This document shows positions 27,864 through 37,090 of a stretch of DNA of 64,000 nucleotides, piece by piece. The DNA comes from Nannocystis sp. Lineage in GTDB: Bacteria > Myxococcota_A > Polyangia > Nannocystales > Nannocystaceae. The notes beneath the pieces were generated by a model, which did not search any database, was not told where the DNA came from, and was given only the letters and a program-made list of their open reading frames with translations. The translations under genes and the position numbers were made by a program. The first letter of the stretch is position 1. Each line of letters starts with the position of its first letter. The stretch covers positions 1 to 64,000 of the forward strand of contig NZ_JADJNN010000006.1 of NCBI RefSeq assembly GCF_016714285.1, in the 5' to 3' direction.

Positions 27864-29202
27864 CACGCACTCCTTCACGCAACACGCGGTCGATCGCCAG
27901 CGCCGCCCGCTTGCCCTCGGCGGTCGCGTTGACCACCTCCTTGCCGCCGTTCGCACAGTCGCCCGCGGCGTACACGTTGGGCCGCCCGGTCGCCCCCTCG
28001 GCGTCGACGACGATGCGCCCGTCCTCCACCTGCACCCCCGGCAACGCCGTCGCCAGCGCCCCCAGCCGCGCCTGACCGATCGCCAGCAACACCAGCTGCG
28101 CCGGCACTTCGAACTCCGACCCCGCGATCGCCCGCCGATCGGCCCCCACCTGCGCGCAGCGCAGCCCCGCGACCGCCCCCGCGGGCCCGGCACCCTCAGG
28201 CCCGGAGGGCCGTGAAGACACGTACGCGAGCGGCTGGCAGCGCCAGCGGACCTTCGCCCCCTCGACCTTCGCCGCCTTCCATTCGTGCCCGTAGCCGCTC
28301 ATCTGCGCCTCGTCGCCGCGGTACAGCATCGTCACCTCCGGCACGCCGAGGCCCAGCAGCTCGCGCACCGCGTCGACCGCCGTGTTGCCGCCGCCGAGCA
28401 CCACCGCCTGCGTGACCCCCGAGAGGTCGACCTGCCCGAGCTTGAACCTGGCGATGAAGGCCACCGCCCCGTGGATCCCCGCCAGCTCGCGGCCCGGGAT
28501 CTCGAGCATGCGGTCCTCCCCGAGCCCGAGCGCGATGACCAGCGCGTCGTGCCGCCGCTCGACCTCGAGGAAGGTCAGGTCGCGGCCGACGACCACATCG
28601 CTGACCACCTCGACCCCGCCGATCTGCAGCACCCACTCGACCTCCGTCAGCGCCCGGTCGGCCCGCATCTTGTACGGCGCGACGCCCGTGGTGTTGAGCC
28701 CGCCGAGCAGACCGCCCGCGTCGTAGATCGTGCAGCCGTGGCCGCGCCGGCGCAGCTCGTGCGCCGCCGCCAGCGCCGCCGGACCGCCGCCGATGATCCC
28801 GACCGTCTTGCCGGTCGCCGGCCCGGCCGTGAAGAACTGCCAGCCTGCATCGAACGCCGCGTCGGTCGCGTAGCGCTGCAGCTTGCCGATCTCGATCGCC
28901 GGCGAGTCGAGGTCGTTGTACACGCAGGCGCCCGCGCACAGCACCTCGACCGGACACACGCGCGCGCAGCTCATGCCCAGCACGTTGGCCGTGAAGATCG
29001 TGCGCGCCGCCCCCTCCACGTTGCCGGTGGAGATCTTGCGGATGAACTCCGGGATGTTGATCGCCGTCGGGCAGTGCTGCACGCACGGCGCGTCCACGCA
29101 GTACAGGCAGCGGTTCGCCTCCGCCAGCGCCTGCGTCGTCGTGTACGCGGGCTTGTAGTCCGCGAATCCTGCCTCTGCACGTTCGGGAGGGAGCTTGGTC
29201 AT
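27856..29202 (-). CDS. preT: NAD(P)-dependent dihydropyrimidine dehydrogenase subunit PreT
   Basis: Electron-transfer partner of PreA, similar to the glutamate synthase small-subunit family. An N-terminal Fe-S region has cysteines at about 32, 35, 40 and 44 (CLYCVDAPCVQHCPTAINIP), plus CARVCPVEVLCAGAC. It is followed by an FAD site (VGIIGGGPAALAAAHELRRR), an NAD(P) site (VVLGGGNTAVDAVRELLGLG) and the closing GRPNVYAAGDCANGG. The length of 448 residues fits. ATG 29202 gives the expected short leader. The divergent PASTA gene begins about 200 bp away, so promoters for both lie in 29203-29408. Confidence 0.92.
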   Translation of the reverse strand: MTKLPPERAEAGFADYKPAYTTTQALAEANRCLYCVDAPCVQHCPTAINIPEFIRKISTGNVEGAARTIFTANVLGMSCARVCPVEVLCAGACVYNDLDSPAIEIGKLQRYATDAAFDAGWQFFTAGPATGKTVGIIGGGPAALAAAHELRRRGHGCTIYDAGGLLGGLNTTGVAPYKMRADRALTEVEWVLQIGGVEVVSDVVVGRDLTFLEVERRHDALVIALGLGEDRMLEIPGRELAGIHGAVAFIARFKLGQVDLSGVTQAVVLGGGNTAVDAVRELLGLGVPEVTMLYRGDEAQMSGYGHEWKAAKVEGAKVRWRCQPLAYVSSRPSGPEGAGPAGAVAGLRCAQVGADRRAIAGSEFEVPAQLVLLAIGQARLGALATALPGVQVEDGRIVVDAEGATGRPNVYAAGDCANGGKEVVNATAEGKRAALAIDRVLREGVRDV

Positions 29203-29408
29203 CGTGCGCCTGCGGGGTCGCAGGATACACCCGGCCCCTCGCGGGTCACACCCACCTCGCCGCGGACCGCCGCCCGCGCAGGGATTTTTTCCGCGGCAAT
29301 GTTGCGGCGATCGCCGTCACGGGGGCATGCTAGCGGCCCGAGACTACCGTGGCCCCCGTGGCTTCCGGTATGCTCCGCCCTCCCGGATCTCGCCCGCCTG
29401 GATCTCGC

Positions 29409-30239
29409 ATGAACGACACCGTCAAGATGTTCCTCATCTCCCTGATCACGGCCGTCCTGGTCCAGGTCCTGCTCGGCCCGCAGATCATGAAGATGCAGCA
29501 GGCCCAGGGCCTCCTGCCCCCCTTCGCCACCACACCGGTGGCTGGCGTGGGACCTGGCCCCGGACCTGGCCCGGGCGCCGGGCCTGGCGTCCAGCCCCAG
29601 CCGGTACCCCAGCCCGTCGTGCAGCCCGACCCCGGCGTGGCCGCGATCCCGGCCCCCAACCTGGTCGGCACGCCGATCAAGGACGCCCGCAAGGTCGCCA
29701 GCAGCCAGGGCATCGTCCTCATCGAGGACGAGTCGCGCGACGCCCCCGACGCGACCCCCGGCGAGATCCTCGAGCAGATCCCAGCCCCCGGCGTCAGCCT
29801 CAGCACCCGCGAGATCCGCGTCGTCACGGCCAAGGCCCGCGAGGCCCGCGTCCCCGACCTCGTCGGCAAGCCGATCGCCGAGGCCAAGCAGGCCCTCGCC
29901 GACCTCGGCATCGAGGTCACCGAAGTCCAGAAGGACTCGAGCAAGGCCCCCGGCACCGTGCTCTCCCAGAAGCCCCTGCCCAAGGCCAAGCTCAGCCCCG
30001 GCACCCCCGTCGAGCTCACCATCGCCGCCCTCCCCCTGATCGAGGTCCCCGTGCTCGCCGGCAAGTACCTCAACTCCGCCAAGACCGCCCTCAAGGACAC
30101 CGGCCTCGAGCTCGGCGACATCCGCCGCACCGAACACGAGGAGCACGGCGAGAACTACGTGCTCCGCCAGGACCCCGCCGCCGGCAGCAAGGTCCCCTTC
30201 GGCACCGCCGTCAACCTCACCGTCGTCGCCCCGAACTGA
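29409..30239 (+). CDS. Membrane-anchored triple PASTA-domain protein
   Basis: A single N-terminal membrane span (FLISLITAVLVQVLLG, about residues 8-23) is followed by a Pro/Gly linker (GPGPGPGPGAGPGVQPQP). Three PASTA modules come next: IPAPNLVGTPIKDARKVA, VPDLVGKPIAEAKQALADLG and VPVLAGKYLNSAKTALKDTG, each ending in a QxPxPG-like turn. PASTA domains typically bind peptidoglycan or lipid II fragments in Ser/Thr kinases and PBPs; here there is no kinase or PBP domain, so it may be an envelope scaffold or sensor. ATG 29409 directly precedes the span; earlier in-frame starts add only Pro/Arg-rich sequence. It heads a compact run of co-directed genes. Confidence 0.82.
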   Translation: MNDTVKMFLISLITAVLVQVLLGPQIMKMQQAQGLLPPFATTPVAGVGPGPGPGPGAGPGVQPQPVPQPVVQPDPGVAAIPAPNLVGTPIKDARKVASSQGIVLIEDESRDAPDATPGEILEQIPAPGVSLSTREIRVVTAKAREARVPDLVGKPIAEAKQALADLGIEVTEVQKDSSKAPGTVLSQKPLPKAKLSPGTPVELTIAALPLIEVPVLAGKYLNSAKTALKDTGLELGDIRRTEHEEHGENYVLRQDPAAGSKVPFGTAVNLTVVAPN

Positions 30240-30246
30240 GCCCCGC

Positions 30247-30603
30247 GTGCGCCGCCTCCTGCACCTGTCTCTCGGGACACTGACCTTTGGGACACTGGCC
30301 TTTGGGACACTGGCCTTTGGGACACTGGCTCTTGGGACACTGGCCTTTGGGACACTGGCCCTCGGGACAGCCTGTAGCCCGGCCGCGCCGACGCTCACCA
30401 CCAGCGAACTGCAGATCCACGGCATGGTCTGCGCCTCGTGCTCGGAGGCGATCACCCACGCCCTCCAGAAGCAGGACGGCGTCGAGTCGGTGGTCGTCGA
30501 CCACGTGACCGGCAAGGCCGTGATCCGCCACGACCCCGCCCGCGTCCAGCGCGACGCGCTCGTGCACGCCGTCACCGCGCTCGGCTACACGGTCGCGCCC
30601 TGA
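30247..30603 (+). CDS. Heavy-metal-associated (HMA) domain lipoprotein with repeat-built signal peptide
   Basis: The C-terminal about 65 residues form an HMA fold with the copper-type site GMVCASCSEAI (Cys-x2-Cys) and a typical ALGYTV end. It probably binds Cu(I) or Hg(II) outside the cytoplasm. The N-terminal signal peptide is remarkable: its hydrophobic core is a five-residue repeat (TFGTL, AFGTL, ALGTL) coded by 15-bp tandem repeats, ending with a lipobox LGTACS. GTG 30247 is the only sensible start and lies 8 bp after the PASTA gene. No P-type ATPase gene is nearby, so it may be a stand-alone metal scavenger. Confidence 0.82.
   Translation: MRRLLHLSLGTLTFGTLAFGTLAFGTLALGTLAFGTLALGTACSPAAPTLTTSELQIHGMVCASCSEAITHALQKQDGVESVVVDHVTGKAVIRHDPARVQRDALVHAVTALGYTVAP
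30271..30375 (+). repeat. 15-bp tandem repeat within a signal peptide
   Basis: Seven consecutive 15-bp units of the form YTYGGGACACTGRCC, each encoding (F/L)GTLA-type residues. The last unit is diverged and supplies the lipobox. The gggaca core matches half of the dispersed TGTCC/GGACA palindrome. Confidence 0.92.
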
Positions 30604-30605
30604 CC

Positions 30606-31466
30606 ATGCCCGCACCGCCCGAACTCGCCTGTCCCTGCTGCCTCGGCGGCCTCGACCCCACCGACCAGTGCCGGCCGATCCCCAGCCTCGCGTGCCCGCG
30701 CTGCGACCGGGTCTACAGCGCCGAGGCCGGCTTCCTCGACTTCCTCGGCGAACCCGACGACGACCACGCCGACGATCGCCGCCCCGACCCGCAGGGCCCC
30801 GACCACCCCGATCCCAGCCGCCGCAAGGGCCGCGGCCTGCGGGGCCTCGGCCCCCGCCTCATGCACTCGCCCGCGCTCGCCCGCGTGTACGAGAAATTGT
30901 GGCGCCCCTTCTTCGTCGCCGTCGCCAGCGCCGGCCAGGCCAACTACCCCGACGAGCTGGCCCAGGTCCGTGAGTGGCTGCGCCCGGCCCACGGCGGCGC
31001 CCTCGTCGACCTCAGCTGCGGCCCCGGCTTCACCGGCCGCCACCTCGCCAGCTCCGGCGACTTCTCCCGCGTGCTCGGCCTCGACTGGTCGGTCGCCATG
31101 CTGCAGCGCGCGCTCGCCAGCGCCGGCCCCGACTTCCCGCTCCTGCGCGCCGACGTGGCCCGCCTCCCCTTCGCCCACGCCAGCCTCGCCGGCGCCCACG
31201 CCGGCGCCGCCCTCCACCTGTGGCCCGACCCCGACGCCGCGATCGCCGAGGTCGCCCGCGTGCTCCGACCCGGCGGCGTCTTCGTCGCCAGCACCTTCAT
31301 CCACCGCGAGGCCCTGCGCCCGCTCACCAGCAGCTTCCAGGCGATCGCCAGCGCCCGCGTGTTCGAGCAGGCCGAGCTCGCCGGCATGTGCCGCGCCCAC
31401 GGCCTCCTGCACTTCACCCCCGAGCGCCGCGGCGCCCTGGTGATGTTCTCCGCCACCCGCGCCTGA
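30606..31466 (+). CDS. Class I SAM-dependent methyltransferase with N-terminal zinc-ribbon
   Basis: An N-terminal Trm112/RlmA-like zinc ribbon (CPCCLGGL about residues 9-16, CPRC about 30-33) is followed by a charged linker. A class I methyltransferase core comes next: LVDLSCGPGFTGRHLA as the SAM-binding loop, VLGLDWSVAMLQRA as the acidic strand-2 end, LLRADVARLPF and EVARVLRPGGVFVASTF. The domain pairing resembles chloroplast and bacterial methyltransferases of the UbiE/RlmA neighbourhood. Substrate unknown. It follows the HMA gene by 2 bp and precedes the hydrolase by 9 bp, implying one transcript. Confidence 0.82.
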   Translation: MPAPPELACPCCLGGLDPTDQCRPIPSLACPRCDRVYSAEAGFLDFLGEPDDDHADDRRPDPQGPDHPDPSRRKGRGLRGLGPRLMHSPALARVYEKLWRPFFVAVASAGQANYPDELAQVREWLRPAHGGALVDLSCGPGFTGRHLASSGDFSRVLGLDWSVAMLQRALASAGPDFPLLRADVARLPFAHASLAGAHAGAALHLWPDPDAAIAEVARVLRPGGVFVASTFIHREALRPLTSSFQAIASARVFEQAELAGMCRAHGLLHFTPERRGALVMFSATRA

Positions 31467-31475
31467 CGCCGCGCC

Positions 31476-32369
31476 ATGCAGCTCCCCACGCACCGCGTCC
31501 CCGCCCCCGACGGCTGGGTCCTCGACGTCCTCGACCTCAGCCCGACCGGCGAACCCCGCGGCATCATCATCGCCGGCCACGCGATGATGGTCGACCGCCG
31601 CACCTTCCGCCCCGGCCGCAGCGACCGCCCGGGCCTCGCCCAGGCGCTGGTCGACGCCGGCTTTCGCGTGCTCCTGCCCGACCTCCGCGGCCACGGTCGC
31701 AGCGGCCCGACCCCCCGCGCCGGCGGCGACTGGACCTACGACCAGCTGGTCGCCGACACCGCCGTCTACGTCGAGCTCGCCCGCAGCCTCGCCCCGCAGC
31801 TGCCGATCGCCCTGCTCGGCCACTCGCTGTTCGCCCACACCTCGCTCGCCTGGCTCGGCCAGCACCCGCACGCCCCCGTCGCCGCCCACGTCGCCCTCGC
31901 CATGGACGTCTGGCTGCGCAGCAGCGAGCCGAGCCGCGCCCGCTGGCTGCTCAAGCGCGGGGTCATGGCCGCCGCCGCCCGCCTCGCCGCCGCCCACGGC
32001 CACTTCCCGGCCACCCGCCTGCGCCTCGGCAACATGGATGAGTCCGCCGGCTACTGGCAAGACATCGCCCGCAACGTCCGCGACGGCCGCTGGCTCGCCC
32101 GCGACGGCACCGACTACCACGCCGGCCTCGCTCGCGTGACCTGCCCCTGCCTCCACGTCGTCAGCGTGCACGACCGCCTCTACGCCCGCCCCGCCTCCGC
32201 CCTGCGCCTCACCGCCGCGATCGCCCACCGCACCGTCTGGCAGCTCGGCCAGGGCCCCGACCACGCCGAGCTCCGCCCCGACCACATGGGCCTGCTCACC
32301 GGCGCCAGCGCGCCCCTGTGGCACGCCGTCGCCGCCTGGCTCACGGCCACCCTCCCACCGCCCGCGTGA
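31476..32369 (+). CDS. Alpha/beta hydrolase
   Basis: Serine hydrolase fold. Features seen are an N-terminal GIIIAGHAMMVDRRTF strand-turn with His and Gly (oxyanion side), the nucleophile elbow LLGHSLFAH (Ser about residue 114), CPCLHVVSVHDRLYA supplying the late Asp, and PDHAELRPDHMGLL supplying the catalytic His. At 297 residues it has the usual size. Substrate cannot be read from sequence. Its stop TGA shares bases with the ATG of a 20-codon ORF (TGATG), and its 3' end is duplicated just downstream. Confidence 0.82.
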   Translation: MQLPTHRVPAPDGWVLDVLDLSPTGEPRGIIIAGHAMMVDRRTFRPGRSDRPGLAQALVDAGFRVLLPDLRGHGRSGPTPRAGGDWTYDQLVADTAVYVELARSLAPQLPIALLGHSLFAHTSLAWLGQHPHAPVAAHVALAMDVWLRSSEPSRARWLLKRGVMAAAARLAAAHGHFPATRLRLGNMDESAGYWQDIARNVRDGRWLARDGTDYHAGLARVTCPCLHVVSVHDRLYARPASALRLTAAIAHRTVWQLGQGPDHAELRPDHMGLLTGASAPLWHAVAAWLTATLPPPA

Positions 32370-32423
32370 TGAGCCAGCAACGCGACGTCGCCGCCTGGCT
32401 CACGGCCACCCTCCCACCGCCCG
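32327..32423 (+). repeat. Direct repeat of the hydrolase 3' end
   Basis: A 38-bp segment at 32327-32364 (cgtcgccgcctggctcacgg onward) is repeated identically at 32386-32423, a 59-bp spacing. The flanking bases (gtgatgagc and gttatgagc) are also alike. The duplication created a tiny coupled ORF between the hydrolase and rlmN genes. Confidence 0.95.
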
Positions 32424-32427
32424 TGTT

Positions 32428-32431
<4 letters not shown>
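32369..32431 (+). CDS. Tiny ORF (20 aa) coupled between hydrolase and rlmN
   Basis: ATG 32369 overlaps the hydrolase stop (TGATG) and its own TGA overlaps the rlmN start (ATGA). Its product, starting MSQQRD and ending VAAWLTATLPPPVL, repeats the hydrolase C-terminus because it arose by the 59-bp duplication. It may serve only to relay ribosomes to rlmN. Translation is plausible from the perfect coupling but unproven. Confidence 0.4.
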
Positions 32432-33588
<1,157 letters not shown>

Positions 33589-33732
33589 ATCCTCCGCCCA
33601 CCTGGCCCACCTGGCCCACCTGGCCAATTAGACGCCCGAGATCTCCGGCCCCGCAAAACCACTGACAGCGGGTTCCCTCGCCCGCACACCCTACGGTACC
33701 ATCCGCTACCAGGGCGTTCGCCCCGTCCCCCG

Positions 33733-34983
33733 ATGTTCGACTCGTTCAAGAAGCTGAAGCTCGCCGGCGCCTTCCTCGGCGCCGCCGACGACGCCGCAGC
33801 CGCACCCGAGAGCCTCGACATCTCCGAGCTGTTCGGCCGCCTCAGCCTCAAAGACCTGCGCGGCATGACCCTCCAGGCCGACACCCTGCTCGACCAACCC
33901 GGCGTGCGTGCGCTCTATGAGACGCACTACATGCCGCCCGCCGAGCCGCTCGACAAGCTCCACGACCTGGGCGAGGGCACGCTCGGCTTCGAGTACGTCC
34001 GCTACCTCCGCCACTACAAGCTGCCGCAGCCGCAGCTGCCGCGCCGCTCCGACTACGCCGAGGCCGCCGACTACTTGCTCCAGCGGGTCCGCATGACCCA
34101 CGCGCTGCTGCACGTGCTCACCGAGTACGACGCCAGCCCGCTCGGCGAGCTCGCGCTGCAGGCCTACTACATCGGCCAGCTCGGCAACATGATCAGCGGC
34201 GTCATCGTGTCGTCGGCGATCCTCCAGATCACCCGCGACACCCCCGAACTCCTCGGCCCCGCCCTCGAGGTCACCTCCGAGGCCTTCCAGCGCGGCAAGG
34301 CGGCCCGCACCTTCCTCGGCGTCGCGTGGGAGGAGCTGTGGTCGGCCCAGGTCCCGCAGCTGCGCGAGCTCATCGAGATCCCCGCGCGCACCTCGAGCGT
34401 CGCCCAGCTCCGCATCGAGGCGCCCGCACGACCCGCACCCGAACCACGCAACTCGTCCTCGTTGGGCAGCGGTCGCAGCGGCGTCTTCAGCGTCAGCGCC
34501 TTCGCCGGCGCCGAGGACGGCCTCGCCGCCCTCGGCCGCAGCGCCAGCCCGAGCCCGCCGCCGCAGCCCCGCGTGTTTAGCGGCTTCGGCAGCGCCCCCG
34601 CCAGCTCCTTGAACGATCCCGCCCCGACCAGGCCCGCCCCGACCAGGCCCGCCCCGGCCAGGGCCGAGCCCGCCGCCCCGGTCGAGCGCCCGCGCAATTC
34701 ATCGACCTCCAACACCTCGTCCTCGCTGCTCGCCAGCTTCATGGCGCTCTCGGAGGAGGCCGCCCACGAGCCCGAGCCCAAGCCCGCGCCCAAGCCCGAG
34801 CCCAAGCCCGAGCCGAAGTCACTGGCGCCGCGCCCCGAGCCGCCGCCGATCCCGACCGCCAAGCCGGCCCCGCCCCCGTTGCCGGTGCGCCCGCCCGCGG
34901 TGCCCGAGCCCACGTACAAGGTCGAGGATCAGGCCAAGCACATCGTCCCGGCGCTCACGCCCGACGACCCCGACTACTTCTAG
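33733..34983 (+). CDS. COQ4-like protein with long Pro-rich C-terminal tail
   Basis: Residues about 50-215 match the Coq4 family (ubiquinone biosynthesis scaffold/decarboxylase in eukaryotes): RALYETHYMPPAEPLDKL, LGEGTLGFEYVRYLRHYKL, then MTHALLHVLTEYDASPLGEL with the His-x3-His...Glu metal motif, and ALQAYYIGQLGN. The last roughly 190 residues are disordered, with Pro/Ala/Glu/Lys repeats (PAPTRPAPTRPAPARAEP, EPKPAPKPEPKPEPK) that could bind partners. Whether the host makes ubiquinone is unknown, so a different lipid-binding role is possible. ATG 33733 follows the rlmN inverted repeat; the gene appears independent. Confidence 0.75.
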   Translation: MFDSFKKLKLAGAFLGAADDAAAAPESLDISELFGRLSLKDLRGMTLQADTLLDQPGVRALYETHYMPPAEPLDKLHDLGEGTLGFEYVRYLRHYKLPQPQLPRRSDYAEAADYLLQRVRMTHALLHVLTEYDASPLGELALQAYYIGQLGNMISGVIVSSAILQITRDTPELLGPALEVTSEAFQRGKAARTFLGVAWEELWSAQVPQLRELIEIPARTSSVAQLRIEAPARPAPEPRNSSSLGSGRSGVFSVSAFAGAEDGLAALGRSASPSPPPQPRVFSGFGSAPASSLNDPAPTRPAPTRPAPARAEPAAPVERPRNSSTSNTSSSLLASFMALSEEAAHEPEPKPAPKPEPKPEPKSLAPRPEPPPIPTAKPAPPPLPVRPPAVPEPTYKVEDQAKHIVPALTPDDPDYF

Positions 34984-35017
34984 ATCGGCCGGTCCGCCAC
35001 GAGCCCGCGAGCACCTC

Positions 35018-35311
35018 ATGACGATCCCCCGCCTCACCGACACCGACCGCAGCGCCGGCCTCGCTCGCCTCCCCGAGTGGCGCCTGCTCCCGCACCGCGA
35101 CGCGATCCAGCGCAGCCTGCAATTCGTCGACTTCAACGCCGCGTGGGGCTTCATGGCCCGCGTCGCCCTCGTCGCCGAGAAGCACGACCACCACCCCGAG
35201 TGGTTCAACGTCTACAACCGCGTCGACATCACCCTCAGCACCCACGACGCCGGCGGCCTCAGCCAGCGTGACCTCGACCTCGCCGCCGCGATCGATCGCA
35301 TCGCCGGCTAG
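35018..35311 (+). CDS. phhB: Pterin-4a-carbinolamine dehydratase
   Basis: Small enzyme that dehydrates 4a-hydroxytetrahydrobiopterin, recycling the cofactor of aromatic amino-acid hydroxylases. Its 97 residues show the family core: LQFVDFNAAWGFMARVALVAEK, then the catalytic KHDHHPEWFNVYNRVDITLSTHD (given in part: EKHDHHPEWFN) and GLSQRDLDLAAAIDRI. His-His and Trp-Phe-Asn positions are all kept. No phenylalanine hydroxylase gene is adjacent in this window. Confidence 0.93.
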   Translation: MTIPRLTDTDRSAGLARLPEWRLLPHRDAIQRSLQFVDFNAAWGFMARVALVAEKHDHHPEWFNVYNRVDITLSTHDAGGLSQRDLDLAAAIDRIAG

Positions 35312-35333
35312 CCGCAGCGGCGCCCACGACACC

Positions 35334-35795
35334 ATGCGCCCCGCCCTCGCCCGCCTGCTGCAACTCGGCCTCCCCGCGCTGCTCGCCTGCACGCCCGCCG
35401 AGAGCACGAACCCACCCGCCCCGGCACCCACACCCGTCGGGCCCGCGACCACGCCCGCGACCCCCGTCGACCCCGAGCCCCCCGACGAGCAAGCAGCGGA
35501 CGCCGGCGGCTTCGCCGACCCCAACCTCGGCGCCGACCCGCCACCGCCGACGCCCGCCCAACCACCGCAAGACCCCGCGCTCGCCGCCCGCGTCCGCGAG
35601 AAGTTCGGCGAGCGCTGCAAGCTCGAGCGAAGCTGCGGCGACCTGCTCGGCGTCGACTGCGGCGCCGCGGTCGATGGCCCCTACTACTACGTCCAGCGCG
35701 CCGACCTGAAGACCGTGGCCACCTGCGGCGGCGCCTGCATGACCGGCCGCTGCACCGACTGCCCGCCGAAGGCCTGGACCTGCCCCACCTACTGA
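35334..35795 (+). CDS. Small Cys-rich lipoprotein
   Basis: Not recognised. The signal peptide with lipobox (PALLACTPA, Cys near residue 19) leads into a Pro/Thr/Ala-rich linker (about residues 20-80). The Cys-rich C-terminus (ERCKLERSCGDLLGVDCGA, TCGGACMTGRCTDCPPKAWTCP) has ten cysteines, probably disulphide-bonded outside the cytoplasm. ATG 35334 lies 22 bp after the pterin dehydratase gene and may be co-transcribed. The stretch after it (35800-35880) holds short gactgactccac-like repeats. Confidence 0.65.
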   Translation: MRPALARLLQLGLPALLACTPAESTNPPAPAPTPVGPATTPATPVDPEPPDEQAADAGGFADPNLGADPPPPTPAQPPQDPALAARVREKFGERCKLERSCGDLLGVDCGAAVDGPYYYVQRADLKTVATCGGACMTGRCTDCPPKAWTCPTY

Positions 35796-35899
35796 GTCAC
35801 GGACACACCGACGCACCGACGCACGGCTGACTCACGACTGACTCCACGACTGACTCCACGACAGGCCCCACGATCGGCCCCACGATTTGGGAGACCCCC

Positions 35900-36748
35900 A
35901 TGCTCCTGCCCCTGGTCGAACGCCTCATTCGCCGCCGCCTCAACGGCCTCGGCATCGTCAGCGGTCAGCAGACCACCGCCATCGGCGACCTGCACTTCTA
36001 CAGCAGCGAGGGCGCGCAGCCCCTGCCGCCGCTGGTGATCCTGCACGGCTTCGGCGCCAGCTCGACCTCCTTCGCCCGCGTGCTCGCCTACCTGCACACC
36101 CGCGTCGGATCGATCCTCGCCCCCGACGCCCCGGGCCACGGCTTTAGCAGCGCCCGCAACCCCGGCCTCACCGTCGACCTCGCCTACGCCGGGCTCGCCG
36201 AGCTGCTCCTGCGCCGCCTCGACGCCCCGGCGATCCTGTTCGGCAACTCGCTCGGCGGGGCCTTCGCACTCCGCTTCGCCCTCGAGCACCCCGAACGCGT
36301 CCGCGGCCTGTTCCTCTCGTCCCCCGCCGGCGCCGCCCTCGACGCCCAGGACTTCGCCAACCTCCAGGGCAGCTTCCGCGTCGGCTCCCTCGCCCACGCC
36401 AGACGCCTCGCCGACAGCCTCACCCACCTGCCCGCCTGGTACAACGCCCTCCTCGCCCCCGACCTCCTGTGGCGCTTCGGTCGCGGCCACCTGCGCAGCG
36501 TCCTCGAGTCCTTCCAGCCCGCGCACATGTTCACCACGGAGCAGCTCGCCGAGCTCCGCACGCCCACCCTCGTCAGCTGGGGCCGCTCCGAACGCGTGCT
36601 CCCGCCGGCCTCGCTCGAGTTCTTCCGCCGCGCCCTGCCGTCCCACGTCGTCTTCGAGGAGCCCGAGGGCTTCGCCCATTGCCCCTACATGGACCGCCCG
36701 CGCGAGCTCGGCGCCCGCATCGTCGAGTACATGCGCGAGCTCGCCTGA
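35900..36748 (+). CDS. Alpha/beta hydrolase
   Basis: Typical alpha/beta hydrolase: VILHGFGASSTSFARVL (His-Gly oxyanion loop), LAPDAPGHGFSSA, nucleophile elbow LFGNSLGGAFALRFAL (Ser about residue 118), ERVRGLFLSSPAG, PTLVSWGRSERVLPP (late Asp replaced by Glu in this strand) and GFAHCPYMDRP for the catalytic His. Length 282 is normal. It is unrelated in detail to the 31476 hydrolase. Substrate unknown. ATG 35900 is preceded by ttgggagaccccc; the GGGAG may serve as ribosome site. Two dispersed palindromes follow its stop. Confidence 0.82.
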   Translation: MLLPLVERLIRRRLNGLGIVSGQQTTAIGDLHFYSSEGAQPLPPLVILHGFGASSTSFARVLAYLHTRVGSILAPDAPGHGFSSARNPGLTVDLAYAGLAELLLRRLDAPAILFGNSLGGAFALRFALEHPERVRGLFLSSPAGAALDAQDFANLQGSFRVGSLAHARRLADSLTHLPAWYNALLAPDLLWRFGRGHLRSVLESFQPAHMFTTEQLAELRTPTLVSWGRSERVLPPASLEFFRRALPSHVVFEEPEGFAHCPYMDRPRELGARIVEYMRELA

Positions 36749-37090
36749 CCTGTCCCTCGGGACATGTTTTGCTGTGAGCATGCGACCCGCCGCCCATGCG
36801 GCGAGCGACCTGGCTCGCCTGACATGTCCCTCGGGACATGTTTACGCCGACTCCGGCCAGCGAATGCAAGGTCTGCACCCGCCACACAAAGCCCGCCCGC
36901 CCCCAGGGGGGGGGGGGGGGGGGCCCGGGGCCGCGGGGCGGGGCCGCGCCCGGCGGGGCGCGGGCGCGGGGGCGGGGGGCGCCGCCGCCGCGGGGGCGGG
37001 GGGGGGGGGGGGGGGCCCGGGGGGGGGGGCGGGGGGGGGGGGGGGGGTGAGCCACCCGCGCGGGGCGCTCCGTGCTATCGCTGCCGCCGC
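36749..37090. other. Intergenic region with palindromes and a poly-G tract
   Basis: 342 bp without a gene. It contains a duplicated 31-bp segment (gctcgcctgac, then M, then tgtccctcgggacatgttt) about 72 bp apart, each carrying the dispersed palindrome (36751-36764, 36822-36841). Then comes a low-complexity tract of G with scattered C at 36906-37047. The first pure run is 18 G. No promoter for the MBL gene is recognisable inside the tract. Confidence 0.7.

Noticed and set aside
30271..30375. Possible CRISPR array (regular short repeats)
   Set aside because: Units are contiguous 15-mers without spacers and code for a signal peptide. The 12-, 21-, 24- and 45-bp arrays elsewhere are likewise in-frame tandem repeats.
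36906..37047. Poly-G tract read as a Gly/Pro-rich coding extension of the MBL nuclease
   Set aside because: Any frame through a G/C homopolymer is open; the family start is at 37091 and no ribosome site supports an earlier start.
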